Source: Methanobacteriota archaeon (GTDB lineage: Archaea > Methanobacteriota > Methanobacteria > Methanobacteriales > Methanobacteriaceae). Taken from it: a DNA stretch of 64,000 bases. The translations under genes were made by a program, and so were the position numbers. The stretch spans positions 1 through 64,000 of the forward strand of contig JAEZKE010000140.1 of assembly GCA_023436175.1 (NCBI GenBank), read 5' to 3'. The notes below the pieces were generated by a model that ran no database searches, was not told the DNA's origin, and saw only the letters and a program-made list of their open reading frames with translations. Positions 44,055 through 52,608 of the stretch are shown here, one piece after another (position 1 is the first letter of the stretch; each line of letters starts with the position of its first letter).

Positions 44055-45320
44055 ATGAATTCATTTGAAGATTTAAAAGAAACAGCACAAAATTTCATTG
44101 GACTACTGCTTGCAGGTGATTTTATATCTGCCGCCAGTAAATTCGATGACCAGATGAAAATTGCCTTAAATGAGGCTAAATTGAAAGAAGCATGGATAAA
44201 TACAATAGGAGAAGCAGGAGCTCTACTGCAGCTAAATACGCCGAAGACAGCTGAAGTGGAAAGTTACAGAATTGTTACTATCTCCTGCAGTTTTCAAAGA
44301 TCTGTAATTGATGTACAGATTACTTTTAACAAAAAGGGGCAGATCAGCGGGTTGAACTTCATTCCAACAAGTATGGAGTATCATGCACCGAACTATGTTG
44401 AAAAATTAGCGTTTCGTGAGGTTGAAGTAACTATTGGTGAGGAAAAATGGGCACTGCCCGGAACTTTAACAGTACCTGATGGTTCCGGACCTTTCCCAGG
44501 CTTAGTACTGGTACATGGTTCCGGTCCAAATGATAGGGATGAAACAATTGGCCCCAACAAGATATTTAAAGATATGGCATGGGGTTTAGCTTCAAAAGGT
44601 ATTGCAGTGCTAAGATATGATAAAAGAACTTTCAAACACGTTAAACAGTTAACACCTGACCTGATAGATAAAATGACTGTTAAAGAAGAAGTCATAGACG
44701 ATGCGCTACTTGCAATCAATTTAATGCGCAAAACAGAAGGTATAGATCCTAAACGTGTATTCTATTTAGGGCACAGCTTGGGGGCCACGCTCGCTCCCCG
44801 TATAGCGCAACAGGATAATAAATTAGCCGGAATAATAATCATGGCAGGCATAACTCGTTCAATAGAAGAAACAATTTTAGACCAGTTTACATATCTATAT
44901 AATATAAATGGTAAGATAACCCCTGAACAACAGGCAGAACTCGATGCTTTAAAAAATAAAGTAAACAAATTAAAGGACCCCGAATTTATAAAAAACATTT
45001 CAAGTCAGGACTTACCTTTAGCAATGCCTGTTACTTACTGGAAAGATTTACACAACCATGACCCAGTAGCTATTGTTAAAGCTTTAAACATGCCTATTCT
45101 GGTTCTTCAAGGCAGTCGCGATTACCAGGTACTTGAATCTAAAGATTTTAAAGGGTGGAAAGATGCCCTTAATAACAAGGAGAATGCTGCTTTCAAAGTT
45201 TTCCCAGAGTTAAACCATTTGTTTATAACAGGTGAAGGCAAATCAAGTCCGCAGGAGTACATGGTAGAAGGACATGTAGAAAAAGAGGTAATAGATTACA
45301 TTGTGGAATGGATAAAATAA
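44055..45320 (+). CDS. DUF3887-alpha/beta hydrolase fusion
   Basis: A 421-residue protein: an N-terminal DUF3887-like (NTF2-related) domain at about 1-110 (FIGLLLAGDFISAASKFDD ... INTIGEAGAL) and a C-terminal alpha/beta hydrolase. Its elbow GHSLGAT and preceding LVHGSGPNDRDETIGPN loop match the bacterial acyl-hydrolase type. The acid and histidine are in LQGSRDYQV and ELNHLF. A thioesterase/esterase reaction is likely; the substrate is unknown. It is divergent from MarR and followed, 61 bases on, by a CPBP protease gene. No signal peptide. Confidence 0.85.
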   Translation: MNSFEDLKETAQNFIGLLLAGDFISAASKFDDQMKIALNEAKLKEAWINTIGEAGALLQLNTPKTAEVESYRIVTISCSFQRSVIDVQITFNKKGQISGLNFIPTSMEYHAPNYVEKLAFREVEVTIGEEKWALPGTLTVPDGSGPFPGLVLVHGSGPNDRDETIGPNKIFKDMAWGLASKGIAVLRYDKRTFKHVKQLTPDLIDKMTVKEEVIDDALLAINLMRKTEGIDPKRVFYLGHSLGATLAPRIAQQDNKLAGIIIMAGITRSIEETILDQFTYLYNINGKITPEQQAELDALKNKVNKLKDPEFIKNISSQDLPLAMPVTYWKDLHNHDPVAIVKALNMPILVLQGSRDYQVLESKDFKGWKDALNNKENAAFKVFPELNHLFITGEGKSSPQEYMVEGHVEKEVIDYIVEWIK

Positions 45321-45380
45321 GCTGCCCTCGAAAACTATGATTTTCTGGGCAATTCTACAAATTTTTAAGTGGTGAAAAAT

Positions 45381-46151
45381 ATGAAAACTAACTGGAAATT
45401 GTTTATAATTTTACTGATTGCAAGTATATTTGGGATAATAGCTGTGTTTCCATATACATTGACATTAGAGGGGAGTGTACTCCAAAACTTACCTGTACCT
45501 TTATACGTACTTTTAACCGGCCAGATCATACAGAATACAATTATGTTTGCCGTTGTTATTTTAATTGGCCTTTTCCTTGCCAAAAAGGTTGGTCTTGGCC
45601 TCCCGATTCTAGAAGGTTGGCTTGAAGGTAGGGAAATGAAAGGTTACCTGAAATCAATACTTGGAATATCTGTTGGGCTTGGAATACTGGCAGGTGTTCT
45701 GATAACCGGGCTTGACTATCTGTTCTCCTTTGCAGGGGCGACAATTAATGTGGCTCAGGCTTCAATAAACCCTCCTGTATGGCAGGGGTTCCTGGCATCA
45801 TTCTACGGTGGAATAAATGAAGAAATCCTGTTAAGACTGTTTTTAATGACTCTTCTTGTATGGGTATTCTTTAAAATTAAGAAAACAAGCGACGGAAAAC
45901 CAACAAAAACTGGAGTATGGCTGGCTATTATTTTAGCTGCAGTTATATTCGGGGTCGGCCATTTACCTGCAGTAATGACAATAACAGCACTTACACCTTT
46001 AGTAGTTGTACGTACCATCATATTAAACGCTGCAGGTGGAATTATATTTGGATGGCTTTACTGGAAGAAAGGGCTTGAATCAGCTATGATATCTCACTTT
46101 TCGGCAGATATCGTGCTGCATGTAATCGTGCCTTTCTTAGTATTGATGTAA
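45381..46151 (+). CDS. CPBP-family intramembrane metalloprotease
   Basis: A 256-residue membrane protein with seven or so helices and the CPBP (Abi) signature: EEILLR in GGINEEILLRLFLM (glutamate pair) and GVGHLPA (histidine) on later helices, typical of Rce1-like intramembrane proteases. These cut prenylated proteins, bacteriocin-related peptides or other membrane substrates; the target is unknown. I use the ATG at 45381, 6 bases after GGTGA, not the earlier GTGs. It follows the hydrolase gene closely and is probably in the same MarR-controlled transcript. Confidence 0.88.
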   Translation: MKTNWKLFIILLIASIFGIIAVFPYTLTLEGSVLQNLPVPLYVLLTGQIIQNTIMFAVVILIGLFLAKKVGLGLPILEGWLEGREMKGYLKSILGISVGLGILAGVLITGLDYLFSFAGATINVAQASINPPVWQGFLASFYGGINEEILLRLFLMTLLVWVFFKIKKTSDGKPTKTGVWLAIILAAVIFGVGHLPAVMTITALTPLVVVRTIILNAAGGIIFGWLYWKKGLESAMISHFSADIVLHVIVPFLVLM

Positions 46152-46352
46152 TATCTTACATCTTCTTTTTTTAAATTTTTAACGCATATTGCATTATAGA
46201 TTCTGCAAAAAAAGCCGTAAAAAAGAATTCATTAAATAATCAATACTAATTTTTGCTTATTCAATATGTAAAATTAGATAAATCATAATTTTAATTAGTG
46301 TTTGGATTACTTAACTCGTTTAATTTAAAATTAAAAAATTAGAAAAGAATAG

Positions 46353-48071
46353 TTAACTTTGAGTTTTTAAGTCTATTCCTTCTTCTGATTCATCTAAATC
46401 TTCATTTGGTTTTTCATGTTCATGTATATATTTTTCACCTCTAAGTGCTGATAGTATGGCAGCTATGAGTGTTAATAGTGCACCTATATAGAATGATATT
46501 TGTAGTGCTGGCATGAATGCTTTTGCAAAGATAGTTGGGAACCATGTAGTGCCTGTTAAAGTACTTAAGGTGGATGGCGGTATAGTAGATACAATTGGAG
46601 ATGGTAAACTTGTTATTACCGAACCAATGGGATTATAACCCAGTAAACTTGAAAATAAGGCGCCAGTTGCTGGAATACTACTTAGTAATGGTGCTAAGTT
46701 AATAGCGCCTATACTGATTAGTGAACTTGTTATTTCTCCAGGGAATCTTTGAGTTATTCCTACTATAACTATAGTGAAGAATATGGCCATACTAGCTGTA
46801 AAAGCTGTATTCATAAAAGTATAAATCATCCCAGAGGCTACTCCCCTATCTTCTGCAGGAACAGAGTTCATTATAGAAGCATTGTTAGGTGAACCAAATG
46901 TTCCAAAACCTATTCCCATTATTAACAGTGCTAAACCGAATTCTACGTAACTAAAATCGTAAGGAAGCATAGCTAATAATAGGAAAGATACTGTGGAAAT
47001 TACCATTCCAGTAGTGGCTATTAACCTGGATCCGTATTTATCAGATAGCATACCTGATAATGGTCCCATAATACTCATTCCCACCGTTAATGGTAACATG
47101 TAAACACCCGCCCAAAATGGAGTGGAATCGTAACTGTAACCATGTAAAGGTAGCCAGATGCCTTGCAACATTATTACAAGCAGGAACATCATACCACCCC
47201 TGCTTAGTGAACCTAATAAACCCGCTAGATTTCCATATGTAAATATTCTAATTTTAAATAAATCCAATCGGAACATAGGGGATTCAACCCTATTTTCAAT
47301 GAATGGGAATAAGATTAATGCAGCTAACCCCAGTATCATGAATGCTATCACCCATGGATTATTCCATCCCATAGGATTGTTACCGTATGGCATTAGTCCA
47401 TAAGTAACACCAATGAGTAGTAGTGTTATGCCTAGAACGAATGTGAGGTTTCCCCAGTAATCAATTTTAGTTTTTAGTGATTTGATAGATAATTCTTTTA
47501 ATTTATAATATGATAAGAAGGTTCCGATAACTCCAAAGGGTATACTAACTAAGAACACGTATCTCCAATTGAATACAGCAAGTAAACCGCCCAGAACCAA
47601 TCCTATAAATGATCCAGACATAGCTGCAACAGCATTTATGCCTAATGCTTTTCCTAATTCATTTGATGGAAATGCATCAGTTATTATGGCTGCACTATTT
47701 GCCATGAATAAAGCAGCTCCTACAGCCTGTATCAATCTAAATACAATGATCTCTATTGCACCGGCATCACCTGTTGATGGTGTCAAGAATAGTAATATAG
47801 AGGCAAAGCTGAATATTAGGAAACCCAACCTGAACATTCTCACACGACCATGAATATCTGAAAGCCTGCCGAAAGAAAGAAGTAAAGTAGCAGTCAACAA
47901 CAGGTAACCCATTATAATCCAAAGCAAATATTGAAATGAATTCAGTGGATCAATATGTATACCATTAAATATAGCTGGAAGAGCAATGAGTATAATACTC
48001 ATATTTATACTTCCAATCAGGCTTGCTATAATGACCGTTAACATTGCAGTCCATTTATACTCCAAAAACAT
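46353..48071 (-). CDS. MFS drug-exporter-type transporter (DHA2-like, 14 TM)
   Basis: A 572-residue major-facilitator transporter with about fourteen helices. The A-motif-like [17 protein letters not shown], the C-motif-like GLVLGG and the later [17 protein letters not shown] place it in the drug:H+ antiporter 2 family. Its C-terminal tail is acidic ([18 protein letters not shown]). The ATG at 48071 follows GGAG at good distance and is chosen over 48110. It lies 57 bases downstream of a PadR gene on the same strand, a standard layout for a PadR-controlled exporter. Confidence 0.9.
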   Translation of the reverse strand: MFLEYKWTAMLTVIIASLIGSINMSIILIALPAIFNGIHIDPLNSFQYLLWIIMGYLLLTATLLLSFGRLSDIHGRVRMFRLGFLIFSFASILLFLTPSTGDAGAIEIIVFRLIQAVGAALFMANSAAIITDAFPSNELGKALGINAVAAMSGSFIGLVLGGLLAVFNWRYVFLVSIPFGVIGTFLSYYKLKELSIKSLKTKIDYWGNLTFVLGITLLLIGVTYGLMPYGNNPMGWNNPWVIAFMILGLAALILFPFIENRVESPMFRLDLFKIRIFTYGNLAGLLGSLSRGGMMFLLVIMLQGIWLPLHGYSYDSTPFWAGVYMLPLTVGMSIMGPLSGMLSDKYGSRLIATTGMVISTVSFLLLAMLPYDFSYVEFGLALLIMGIGFGTFGSPNNASIMNSVPAEDRGVASGMIYTFMNTAFTASMAIFFTIVIVGITQRFPGEITSSLISIGAINLAPLLSSIPATGALFSSLLGYNPIGSVITSLPSPIVSTIPPSTLSTLTGTTWFPTIFAKAFMPALQISFYIGALLTLIAAILSALRGEKYIHEHEKPNEDLDESEEGIDLKTQS

Positions 48072-48128
48072 CAACTCCGATAAAAATATTTTTTTACAAA
48101 TAAATATCAATTATAATAATCTAAATCT

Positions 48129-48638
48129 TTATTTAAGGGAATTTTCTAATTCTGTTAACCTTTCAATTAAAATTTTAATATTCTCTTTTTTAGATTGCAA
48201 TTTTTCTTTTCTAAAATCAGTTAATAAAGCAATATAACTATCTATTTCATTTAAAGCGGCATCTATTACAATTTCACTGCGTTCCATAGGTTTATCAAGG
48301 GAATACCATAAACTTCCCATTAGTTTACGAATAGTTTCAAACCCAGTTTCAGTCAACTCATACTTACCATCATCCCTTTTTAATATAAGACCTTCTGCTT
48401 CTAATTTTTTCAATAAGGGATAAATTGCACCTGATGAAGGTCTTAACGCCTTATCTAGACGTTTATTATCCCGTATATCGGTCATTTCTCGCATCATTTC
48501 ATGATGTTTCTCAATGGAATCCATAATTTCCACACCATTTTTAGGGCCCTTCGATAAAACATGCAAAGTCAGGACCCTTAAACCACCCAGTTTTTCTAAC
48601 TCATATAACTTCCCAGAAATATTGTCTAATCTCATCAT
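48129..48638 (-). CDS. PadR-family transcriptional regulator
   Basis: A 169-residue PadR regulator. The winged helix (VLTLHVLSKGPKNGVEIMDSI ... SSGAIYPLLKKLEAEGLI) is typical, followed by the family's C-terminal dimerisation helices (EKLQSKKENIKILIERLTELE). PadR proteins repress exporters until a drug or phenolic compound binds. The next gene, an MFS exporter, is the probable target. An ATGTCGAT/ATCGACAT inverted repeat lies 12 bases upstream of the start. Confidence 0.9.
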   Translation of the reverse strand: MMRLDNISGKLYELEKLGGLRVLTLHVLSKGPKNGVEIMDSIEKHHEMMREMTDIRDNKRLDKALRPSSGAIYPLLKKLEAEGLILKRDDGKYELTETGFETIRKLMGSLWYSLDKPMERSEIVIDAALNEIDSYIALLTDFRKEKLQSKKENIKILIERLTELENSLK

Positions 48639-48649
48639 GATAGAAACTC

Positions 48650-48685
48650 ATGTCGATCATTCTATATATATCTTTTTATCGACAT
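48650..48685. promoter_or_regulatory. PadR-type inverted repeat ATGTCGAT-N20-ATCGACAT
   Basis: ATGTCGAT (48650-48657) and ATCGACAT (48678-48685) are perfect reverse complements 20 bases apart, in the promoter region of the PadR gene; TATATATA lies between them. ATGT/ACAT half-sites are typical of PadR operators, and two half-sites flanking the TATA box would block initiation. Confidence 0.6.
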
Positions 48686-48854
48686 ATAAAAAAAGCATTA
48701 AAATGAGTTAATTTTGATATAAAACAGTTTAATTGATAAATAATATATATCTATATCTAATGTTAGATAAGAATAAAACATGAAATGGATATATAGACAT
48801 GGCTGAAAATAAGTTAAGTTTTAGTGAAATTATGAATAACTGAATGTAAAACTA
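48686..48854. other. Gene-free AT-rich stretch
   Basis: Nothing recognised; AT-rich, no open frame or clear palindrome. Together with the fragment at 48855 it forms the long gap before the TBP gene. Confidence 0.45.
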
Positions 48855-49085
48855 TTAATTATTTGAATTTCCAAAATTTTCGAAAAATTCTGACATAAAT
48901 TTCGTCAAATATTGCTGCAATATTATAAAAGCTAATCCTATTGCTATTAAGTAATTTGAAGGGATTGCTATGCTACTATTTGTATTTAAAATACCTAAAA
49001 TTCCTAATAAAAGGAAATAAATAATAATTAATATTAAATACTTATTGTTAATATGAATTATTAAAAGCTTAGTATTATAAATAAA
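48855..49085 (-). pseudogene. Remnant of a two-helix membrane peptide (no start codon)
   Basis: A frame of about 77 codons open on the minus strand codes for two hydrophobic segments (YLILIIIYFLLLGILGIL and LIAIGLAFIILQQYL) and ends in FGNSNN stop. No ATG, GTG or TTG occurs near its beginning; the only ATG is near the end. It lies directly downstream of the small duplicated gene at 49118 and may be a decayed membrane gene of that cluster, or chance. Confidence 0.3.
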
Positions 49086-49117
49086 GTAATTTAAATTTTA
49101 TTTGATAAATAAATCCA

Positions 49118-49297
49118 TTATTTCCACTTTTTACTTGAAATCTTAGATTGGACCCTCCCCGAAACATGAAAAGTTTCACCTTTTAAACTCACAAGTAAAA
49201 ATCTAAGTTCAGCTTCTTGAACTACTTCCATAAGATGCATATATTTGGTTTCGGGCGAAATTACTCTATTTAATTTGAAATCACTTTTATCAATCAT
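49118..49297 (-). CDS. Duplicated small protein, copy X (59 aa)
   Basis: An ATG at 49297 opens a 59-codon frame: MIDKSDFKLNRVISPETK and later EAELRFLLVSLKGETFHVSG. It is a close paralog of the 61-residue product at 50219 (same order, more than half of residues identical). A leader of about 30 bases before the ATG is also shared, and codes in copy Y for the end of the upstream coiled-coil gene. The two copies flank the TBP gene. The family is unknown. Confidence 0.7.
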   Translation of the reverse strand: MIDKSDFKLNRVISPETKYMHLMEVVQEAELRFLLVSLKGETFHVSGRVQSKISSKKWK

Positions 49298-49525
49298 ATT
49301 TTAATTAAACCTTTCAATTTACTATGGAACTATCACATTAATTTAAAAACAAGAATATCAATTTTAACGCTGTATTTTTTTTGGATGATATTTATTTCAA
49401 ATTAGCATTGTATTTTTATCTCGATAATTTCTAACAATTTACCTCAAAGACACTTTTTTAATGTAACATATATGGAATGTAAAAATCAAATTAATGATCT
49501 GGAATTAAAACCTGGGGGAATGTGC

Positions 49526-50071
49526 TTGACAGATGTACCAATTAAAGTTGAAAATATCGTAGCTTCTGCAACTCTTGGAAAGTCAATAGAACTACCTAAA
49601 GTAGCTTTGACACTAGAAGGTGTTGAATATAACTCAGAAAAGTTTCCAGGGCTTGTTTACAAGCTTAAAGAACCTAAAACAGCAGCTCTTATATTTGGAT
49701 CAGGAAAACTAGTAGGTACTGGTGCAAAAACTACGAAAGATTCAATTAAATCTCTAAATATTATTGTGGATAAAATGAGGGTGCTAGATGCAGATATACC
49801 AAAAGAATTTGAAATTACAATACAAAATATCGTTGCCTCTGCAAATCTAGGAAAAACATTAAACCTTGAAGCAGTAGCATTAGATTTAGAAAATACAGAA
49901 TATGAACCAGAACAATTTCCAGGTTTAGTTTACAGACTTGAAGATCCTAAAGTTGTATTGTTATTGTTCGGTTCAGGAAAAGTAGTGTGCACTGGGGCAA
50001 AAAATATCGATGCTGCTCAACTTGGTGTTGAAAAAACGAAGGAAAGGTTGGGTGAGCTGGATTTAATTTAG
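49526..50071 (+). CDS. tbp: TATA-box binding protein (TBP)
   Basis: The archaeal general transcription factor. Two direct repeats of about 90 residues each contain IKVENIVASATLGK and IQNIVASANLGK, with FPGLVYKL and FPGLVYRL and GSGKLV/GSGKVV, the TATA-binding surface and stirrup phenylalanines (EKFPG, EQFPG). I use a TTG at 49526, seven bases after GGGGGA, which gives 181 residues starting TDVPIKVEN after Met, the standard archaeal length. An in-frame ATG at 49472 would add 18 residues with no ribosome site. It binds promoters with TFB. Whether it is the only TBP of the genome cannot be told. Confidence 0.96.
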   Translation: MTDVPIKVENIVASATLGKSIELPKVALTLEGVEYNSEKFPGLVYKLKEPKTAALIFGSGKLVGTGAKTTKDSIKSLNIIVDKMRVLDADIPKEFEITIQNIVASANLGKTLNLEAVALDLENTEYEPEQFPGLVYRLEDPKVVLLLFGSGKVVCTGAKNIDAAQLGVEKTKERLGELDLI

Positions 50072-50218
50072 ATCCCAATTTGATAGAAATGCTACTCATT
50101 CCTCTCTAACTTTAATTTTTTTGTAGAGTTAAATCAAAGATTTTAACAGATTTGACAAGATTTTTTGCAAGATTTCACTTTTTTAGATTTTCAAATTTCA
50201 AAAAAAATAGAAGAGCAG
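50072..50218. other. Gap between TBP and copy Y
   Basis: AT-rich sequence with several T-runs after the TBP stop (TTTTTTTG at about 50117). Nothing else is seen. Confidence 0.4.
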
Positions 50219-50404
50219 TTAATTACATTTCCATCTTTTACTAAAAATCTTAGACTGACCTTTCCCAGAAACATGAAAAGTTTCATCTTTCAAACTTGCA
50301 AGTACAAATCTAAGTTCCGCTTCTTTAATTATTTCAATAAGATGTAGATATTTGGTTCCATGTGAAAGTACAATATTAAATTTAAAATCGTTCTTATCAA
50401 TCAT
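50219..50404 (-). CDS. Duplicated small protein, copy Y (61 aa)
   Basis: A 61-residue product (start MIDKNDFKFNIVLSHGTK) paralogous to copy X at 49118. The ATG overlaps the stop codon of the upstream coiled-coil frame (ATGA), which suggests they were one operon. Conserved between the copies are MIDK-DFK, TKY-HL, EAELRF-L-SLK-ETFHVSG and SKI-SK-WK. The paralogs sit on both sides of TBP on the opposite strand. The function is unknown; a small accessory protein, possibly nucleic-acid binding, is compatible with the Lys-rich end. Confidence 0.65.
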   Translation of the reverse strand: MIDKNDFKFNIVLSHGTKYLHLIEIIKEAELRFVLASLKDETFHVSGKGQSKIFSKRWKCN

Positions 50405-50845
50405 ATTTTAATTAAACCTTTCAATTTACTCTTTTTCTTATCATCCTGATTCTCAATCGAAGCCATATAATCCATTTGTGATTCTAACAATATTGATAAA
50501 TTCTTTATTTCTGCCTTTAACTGGTCTCTTTCACTTTTAACATTTTTAAGCAGATTTCCAATCTGTCAAAAATTTTTAATTTTTGACGTCGAAGGAAACG
50601 GAGTTTCCTGAACCGCGAAATCAAAGATTTCACAGGCCCAAACACTTTGTGTTTGACGGCTTTTCAAAATCAGATTTATGCAGCACTTTAACAAATTCCC
50701 CAGCTTCAAACGGATTATTTTCCATTAAAGGTATTATAAACTTTTCAAATCTAATGGTTCTTGTTCTCATCTTTTTATCAATGACTGTAGATACATCTTT
50801 ACATTTCTTAACCCCCGAATCAATGACATCCAATTTAAACACCAA
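50401..50845 (-). pseudogene. Coiled-coil gene split by a hairpin array
   Basis: The first part, 50630-50845, starts with an ATG (MVFKLDVIDSGVKKCKDVST ... HKSDFEKP) and stops inside the hairpin array. The second part, 50401-50565, is open in another frame without a start (NLLKNVKSERDQLKAEIK, then a coiled coil SILLESQMDY, ending KSKLKGLIKI). Together they look like one coiled-coil gene of about 105 residues. AAATCTG occurs at both edges of the 113-base intervening segment. The frames differ by one, so precise excision alone would not restore the gene. Confidence 0.5.
50565..50655. repeat. Tandem hairpin array, locus 3 (four hairpins)
   Basis: Four hairpins in 91 bases. 3a: GTCAAAAATT / AATTTTTGAC (50565-50587), loop TTT. 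3b: AGGAAAC / GTTTCCT (50593-50609), loop GGA. 3c: GAAATC / GATTTC (50617-50631), loop AAA. 3d: CAAACAC / GTGTTTG (50639-50655), loop TTT. All loops are three bases; 3b, 3c and 3d are closed by C-G. Spacers of 5-7 bases separate them. The array lies inside a split coiled-coil gene, flanked by the 7-base repeat CAGATTT (50551-50557 and 50671-50677). Confidence 0.8.
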
Positions 50846-50890
50846 TTGTAAATAAGGGCATTATATTTAAAGATTATTGAGTTAGAGCAT

Positions 50891-50935
50891 GCGAAAAACA
50901 AAGTTTTTCGCTGTTACAAATCGTAGATTTTGTAA
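50891..50935. repeat. Tandem hairpin array, locus 4 (two hairpins)
   Basis: 4a: GCGAAAAAC / GTTTTTCGC (50891-50911), loop AAA closed by C-G. 4b: TTACAAATC / GATTTTGTAA (50914-50935), loop GTA closed by C-G, with one bulged T. Two bases separate them. It lies about 50 bases before the start of the split coiled-coil gene. 4b resembles 2b (TTACGAATC arm), 40 kb away. Confidence 0.75.
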
Positions 50936-51168
50936 ACATTTGAAAAGTAATTTTTTATGTGCTTTTGCCACATCTGCAAAACTAAAATTATATTATGTGA
51001 TATACATTTGTACTCGTGGGAAGTTAGGGAAAAGTTAGGATTAATCTAATTGTTTCATCTATGTGCTCATTAAACTAAAAAATAGCTATTTCTAATAGTT
51101 AAATATTTAATTTTAAAAAATAAATAATAATTGAATTGAATCTTGTTATTTGAGCTGTTTAAATTTGT
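50936..51168. other. Gap between hairpin array 4 and the cupredoxin gene
   Basis: With the array, 50856-51168 is a gap of 313 bases. Apart from the hairpins it holds only AT-rich DNA without an open frame. Confidence 0.4.
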
Positions 51169-51504
51169 TTATCTTCGAACTACTATTACGCCCTTCATGT
51201 ATGGATGTATTGAACAATAGTAAGGATACGCACCTGATTTAGTGAAAGTAACCTTATAATATGCCCCGGGATTTATATGGCCGCTACTTCTGAATTTTCT
51301 GTTAACACTTGTCACTGTATGGGCTTCATGATCCTTATTTACCCAAGTTACTGTAGTTCCTGATTTAACCATGACAATTTTTGGATGAAATGCATGGTTT
51401 TGAATTGAAACTGTTTGAGTATGTACAGGTTGTGCAAATGCGGTTCCTGAAAACCCTATTGCAACAACAAAAGCGAATAGAAGAATTCCCATTTGTTTCC
51501 TCAC
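51169..51504 (-). CDS. Secreted cupredoxin (plastocyanin/amicyanin-like blue copper protein)
   Basis: A 111-residue exported copper protein. The signal peptide (residues 1-25, ending AFA) is followed by one cupredoxin domain with all type 1 ligands: H62 (DHEAHTV), C97 (YYCSIHPYM), H100 and M103. It should carry electrons outside the cell or bind copper; this is unusual for a strict anaerobe but seen in methanogens. I choose the GTG at 51504 after GAGGTGATAAT; a longer frame from 51525 lacks a site. A decayed relative lies 440 bases upstream. Confidence 0.88.
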   Translation of the reverse strand: MRKQMGILLFAFVVAIGFSGTAFAQPVHTQTVSIQNHAFHPKIVMVKSGTTVTWVNKDHEAHTVTSVNRKFRSSGHINPGAYYKVTFTKSGAYPYYCSIHPYMKGVIVVRR

Positions 51505-51800
51505 ATTATCACCTCTACACTGCATTTGTAATACACATAATGGCTAATGTATTACAAAGTAATTTATATTAAAAATGTGTTAAAAAGCTTTCTGCCTAAA
51601 AATAATTATTTCAAGTGCTTTTAAACAAAAAAGAATATTTCAACAATTTATTAAAGGCTAAATAAAAATTAAAATGATTTTTTCTAGAAACTACCATATA
51701 AAATTAATAGCTTAAATAGATTGATAGAGCTAGAGTTCCATGTATTACCCAAATGTCAATGCAATAATAGCAAGGGTTGGATGAAACTTAGAATGTATCT

Positions 51801-51923
51801 TTATTCCTCTAAAATCATTATGCCTACTAAAGCAGCTATGATAAATAAAGAGAGAGTAGTAATTCTAATATAAAGGATTAAAGGCTTTCCAAAGATGGGA
51901 AAATATGTTATACTACTCAACAT
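51801..51923 (-). CDS. Small one-helix membrane peptide, 40 aa
   Basis: An ATG at 51923, after GAGTTGATTAAA, opens a 40-codon frame, MLSSITYFPIFGKPLILYIR..., with one membrane helix (LSLFIIAALVGIMIL). It starts 18 bases after the stop of the cupredoxin pseudogene and so was probably in one operon with it. A small membrane partner of a surface copper protein is plausible but unproved. Confidence 0.4.
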   Translation of the reverse strand: MLSSITYFPIFGKPLILYIRITTLSLFIIAALVGIMILEE

Positions 51924-51941
51924 TTTAATCAACTCTTAAAA

Positions 51942-52280
51942 TTATTGAACTACAATTTTACCTTTCATTTCGGGATGTATTGAACAGTGGTAAAGATAGG
52001 TACCTGCTTTAGTAAATGTAAATGTATAGTTAGATCTGGATTTAAATTGCTGCTACTTATAAATTCTTCATTATCACTTGTTACCGGTGAGTTGTTGAAT
52101 CTTCGTTTACCCATGTAACAATTGTCCCTGTTTTAACAGTTAAGTTATTTGGACTAAATGCGAAATTTTGAATATATACAGTATTCAGTGGAACGTTTTG
52201 CGGTTTTGAGTGCATCCAGACAACGCTACTACTCCTATCAAAAGTAATATTGCCCCAATCCCCGTATATTTCGATTTCAT
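51942..52280 (-). pseudogene. Broken lipoprotein cupredoxin
   Basis: The minus strand codes for a cupredoxin lipoprotein if at least three frame changes are allowed. It has signal peptide MKSKYTGIGAILLLIGVV with lipobox LSGC; after a first frame change QNVPLNTVYIQNFAFSPNNL and TWVNEDSTTH; after a second VTSDNEEFISSSNLNPD; after a third FTFTKAGTYLYHCSIHPEM, with the copper ligands C, H and M, ending in VVQ stop. Stops interrupt each frame. It is a clear relative of the intact gene at 51169, which retains the same motif order. Confidence 0.8.
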
Positions 52281-52608
52281 GATAGAATACTTGTTTGATA
52301 TAATAAATTAACTAAAAACAGACAAAAGAGAACACTTAAATTAGAATTACGGAACAACATGTAACTTGAATTACAGAGAATTATTGAATATCACATACAA
52401 TCTCTAAATTATGATCATTCAAAATATATTTAGAACAACATCCATATCATTAACAGATTGGGTTCTAATCTTATAAGTAGCACCAATTTGGTTTATTAGT
52501 GAAAGTATAGTAAACAAATTTGAAAAAAGAAACAATGATCTAATAGAAAATGGATAAAATAGCATTAAGATGTTAAAAGTATATTTATGAGAATAATAGG
52601 GTGAACAT
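52281..52608. other. Gene-free AT-rich stretch
   Basis: The 328 bases between the cupredoxin pseudogene and the GAF gene. I see no convincing gene (a 120-codon minus frame overlaps the GAF start and is discarded), no clear palindrome and no repeat. Confidence 0.45.

Noticed and set aside
50165..50347. 60-codon plus-strand frame opposite copy Y
   Set aside because: It is a mirror of the paralogous minus-strand gene, which is supported by its duplicate at 49118.
50565..50655. CRISPR array
   Set aside because: The units are hairpins with different sequences and no regular spacer; there is no repeated unit of 25-37 bases.
50583..50855. 90-codon plus-strand frame over the hairpin array
   Set aside because: It reads through the array and opposite to the coiled-coil frame, with no ribosome site or domain.
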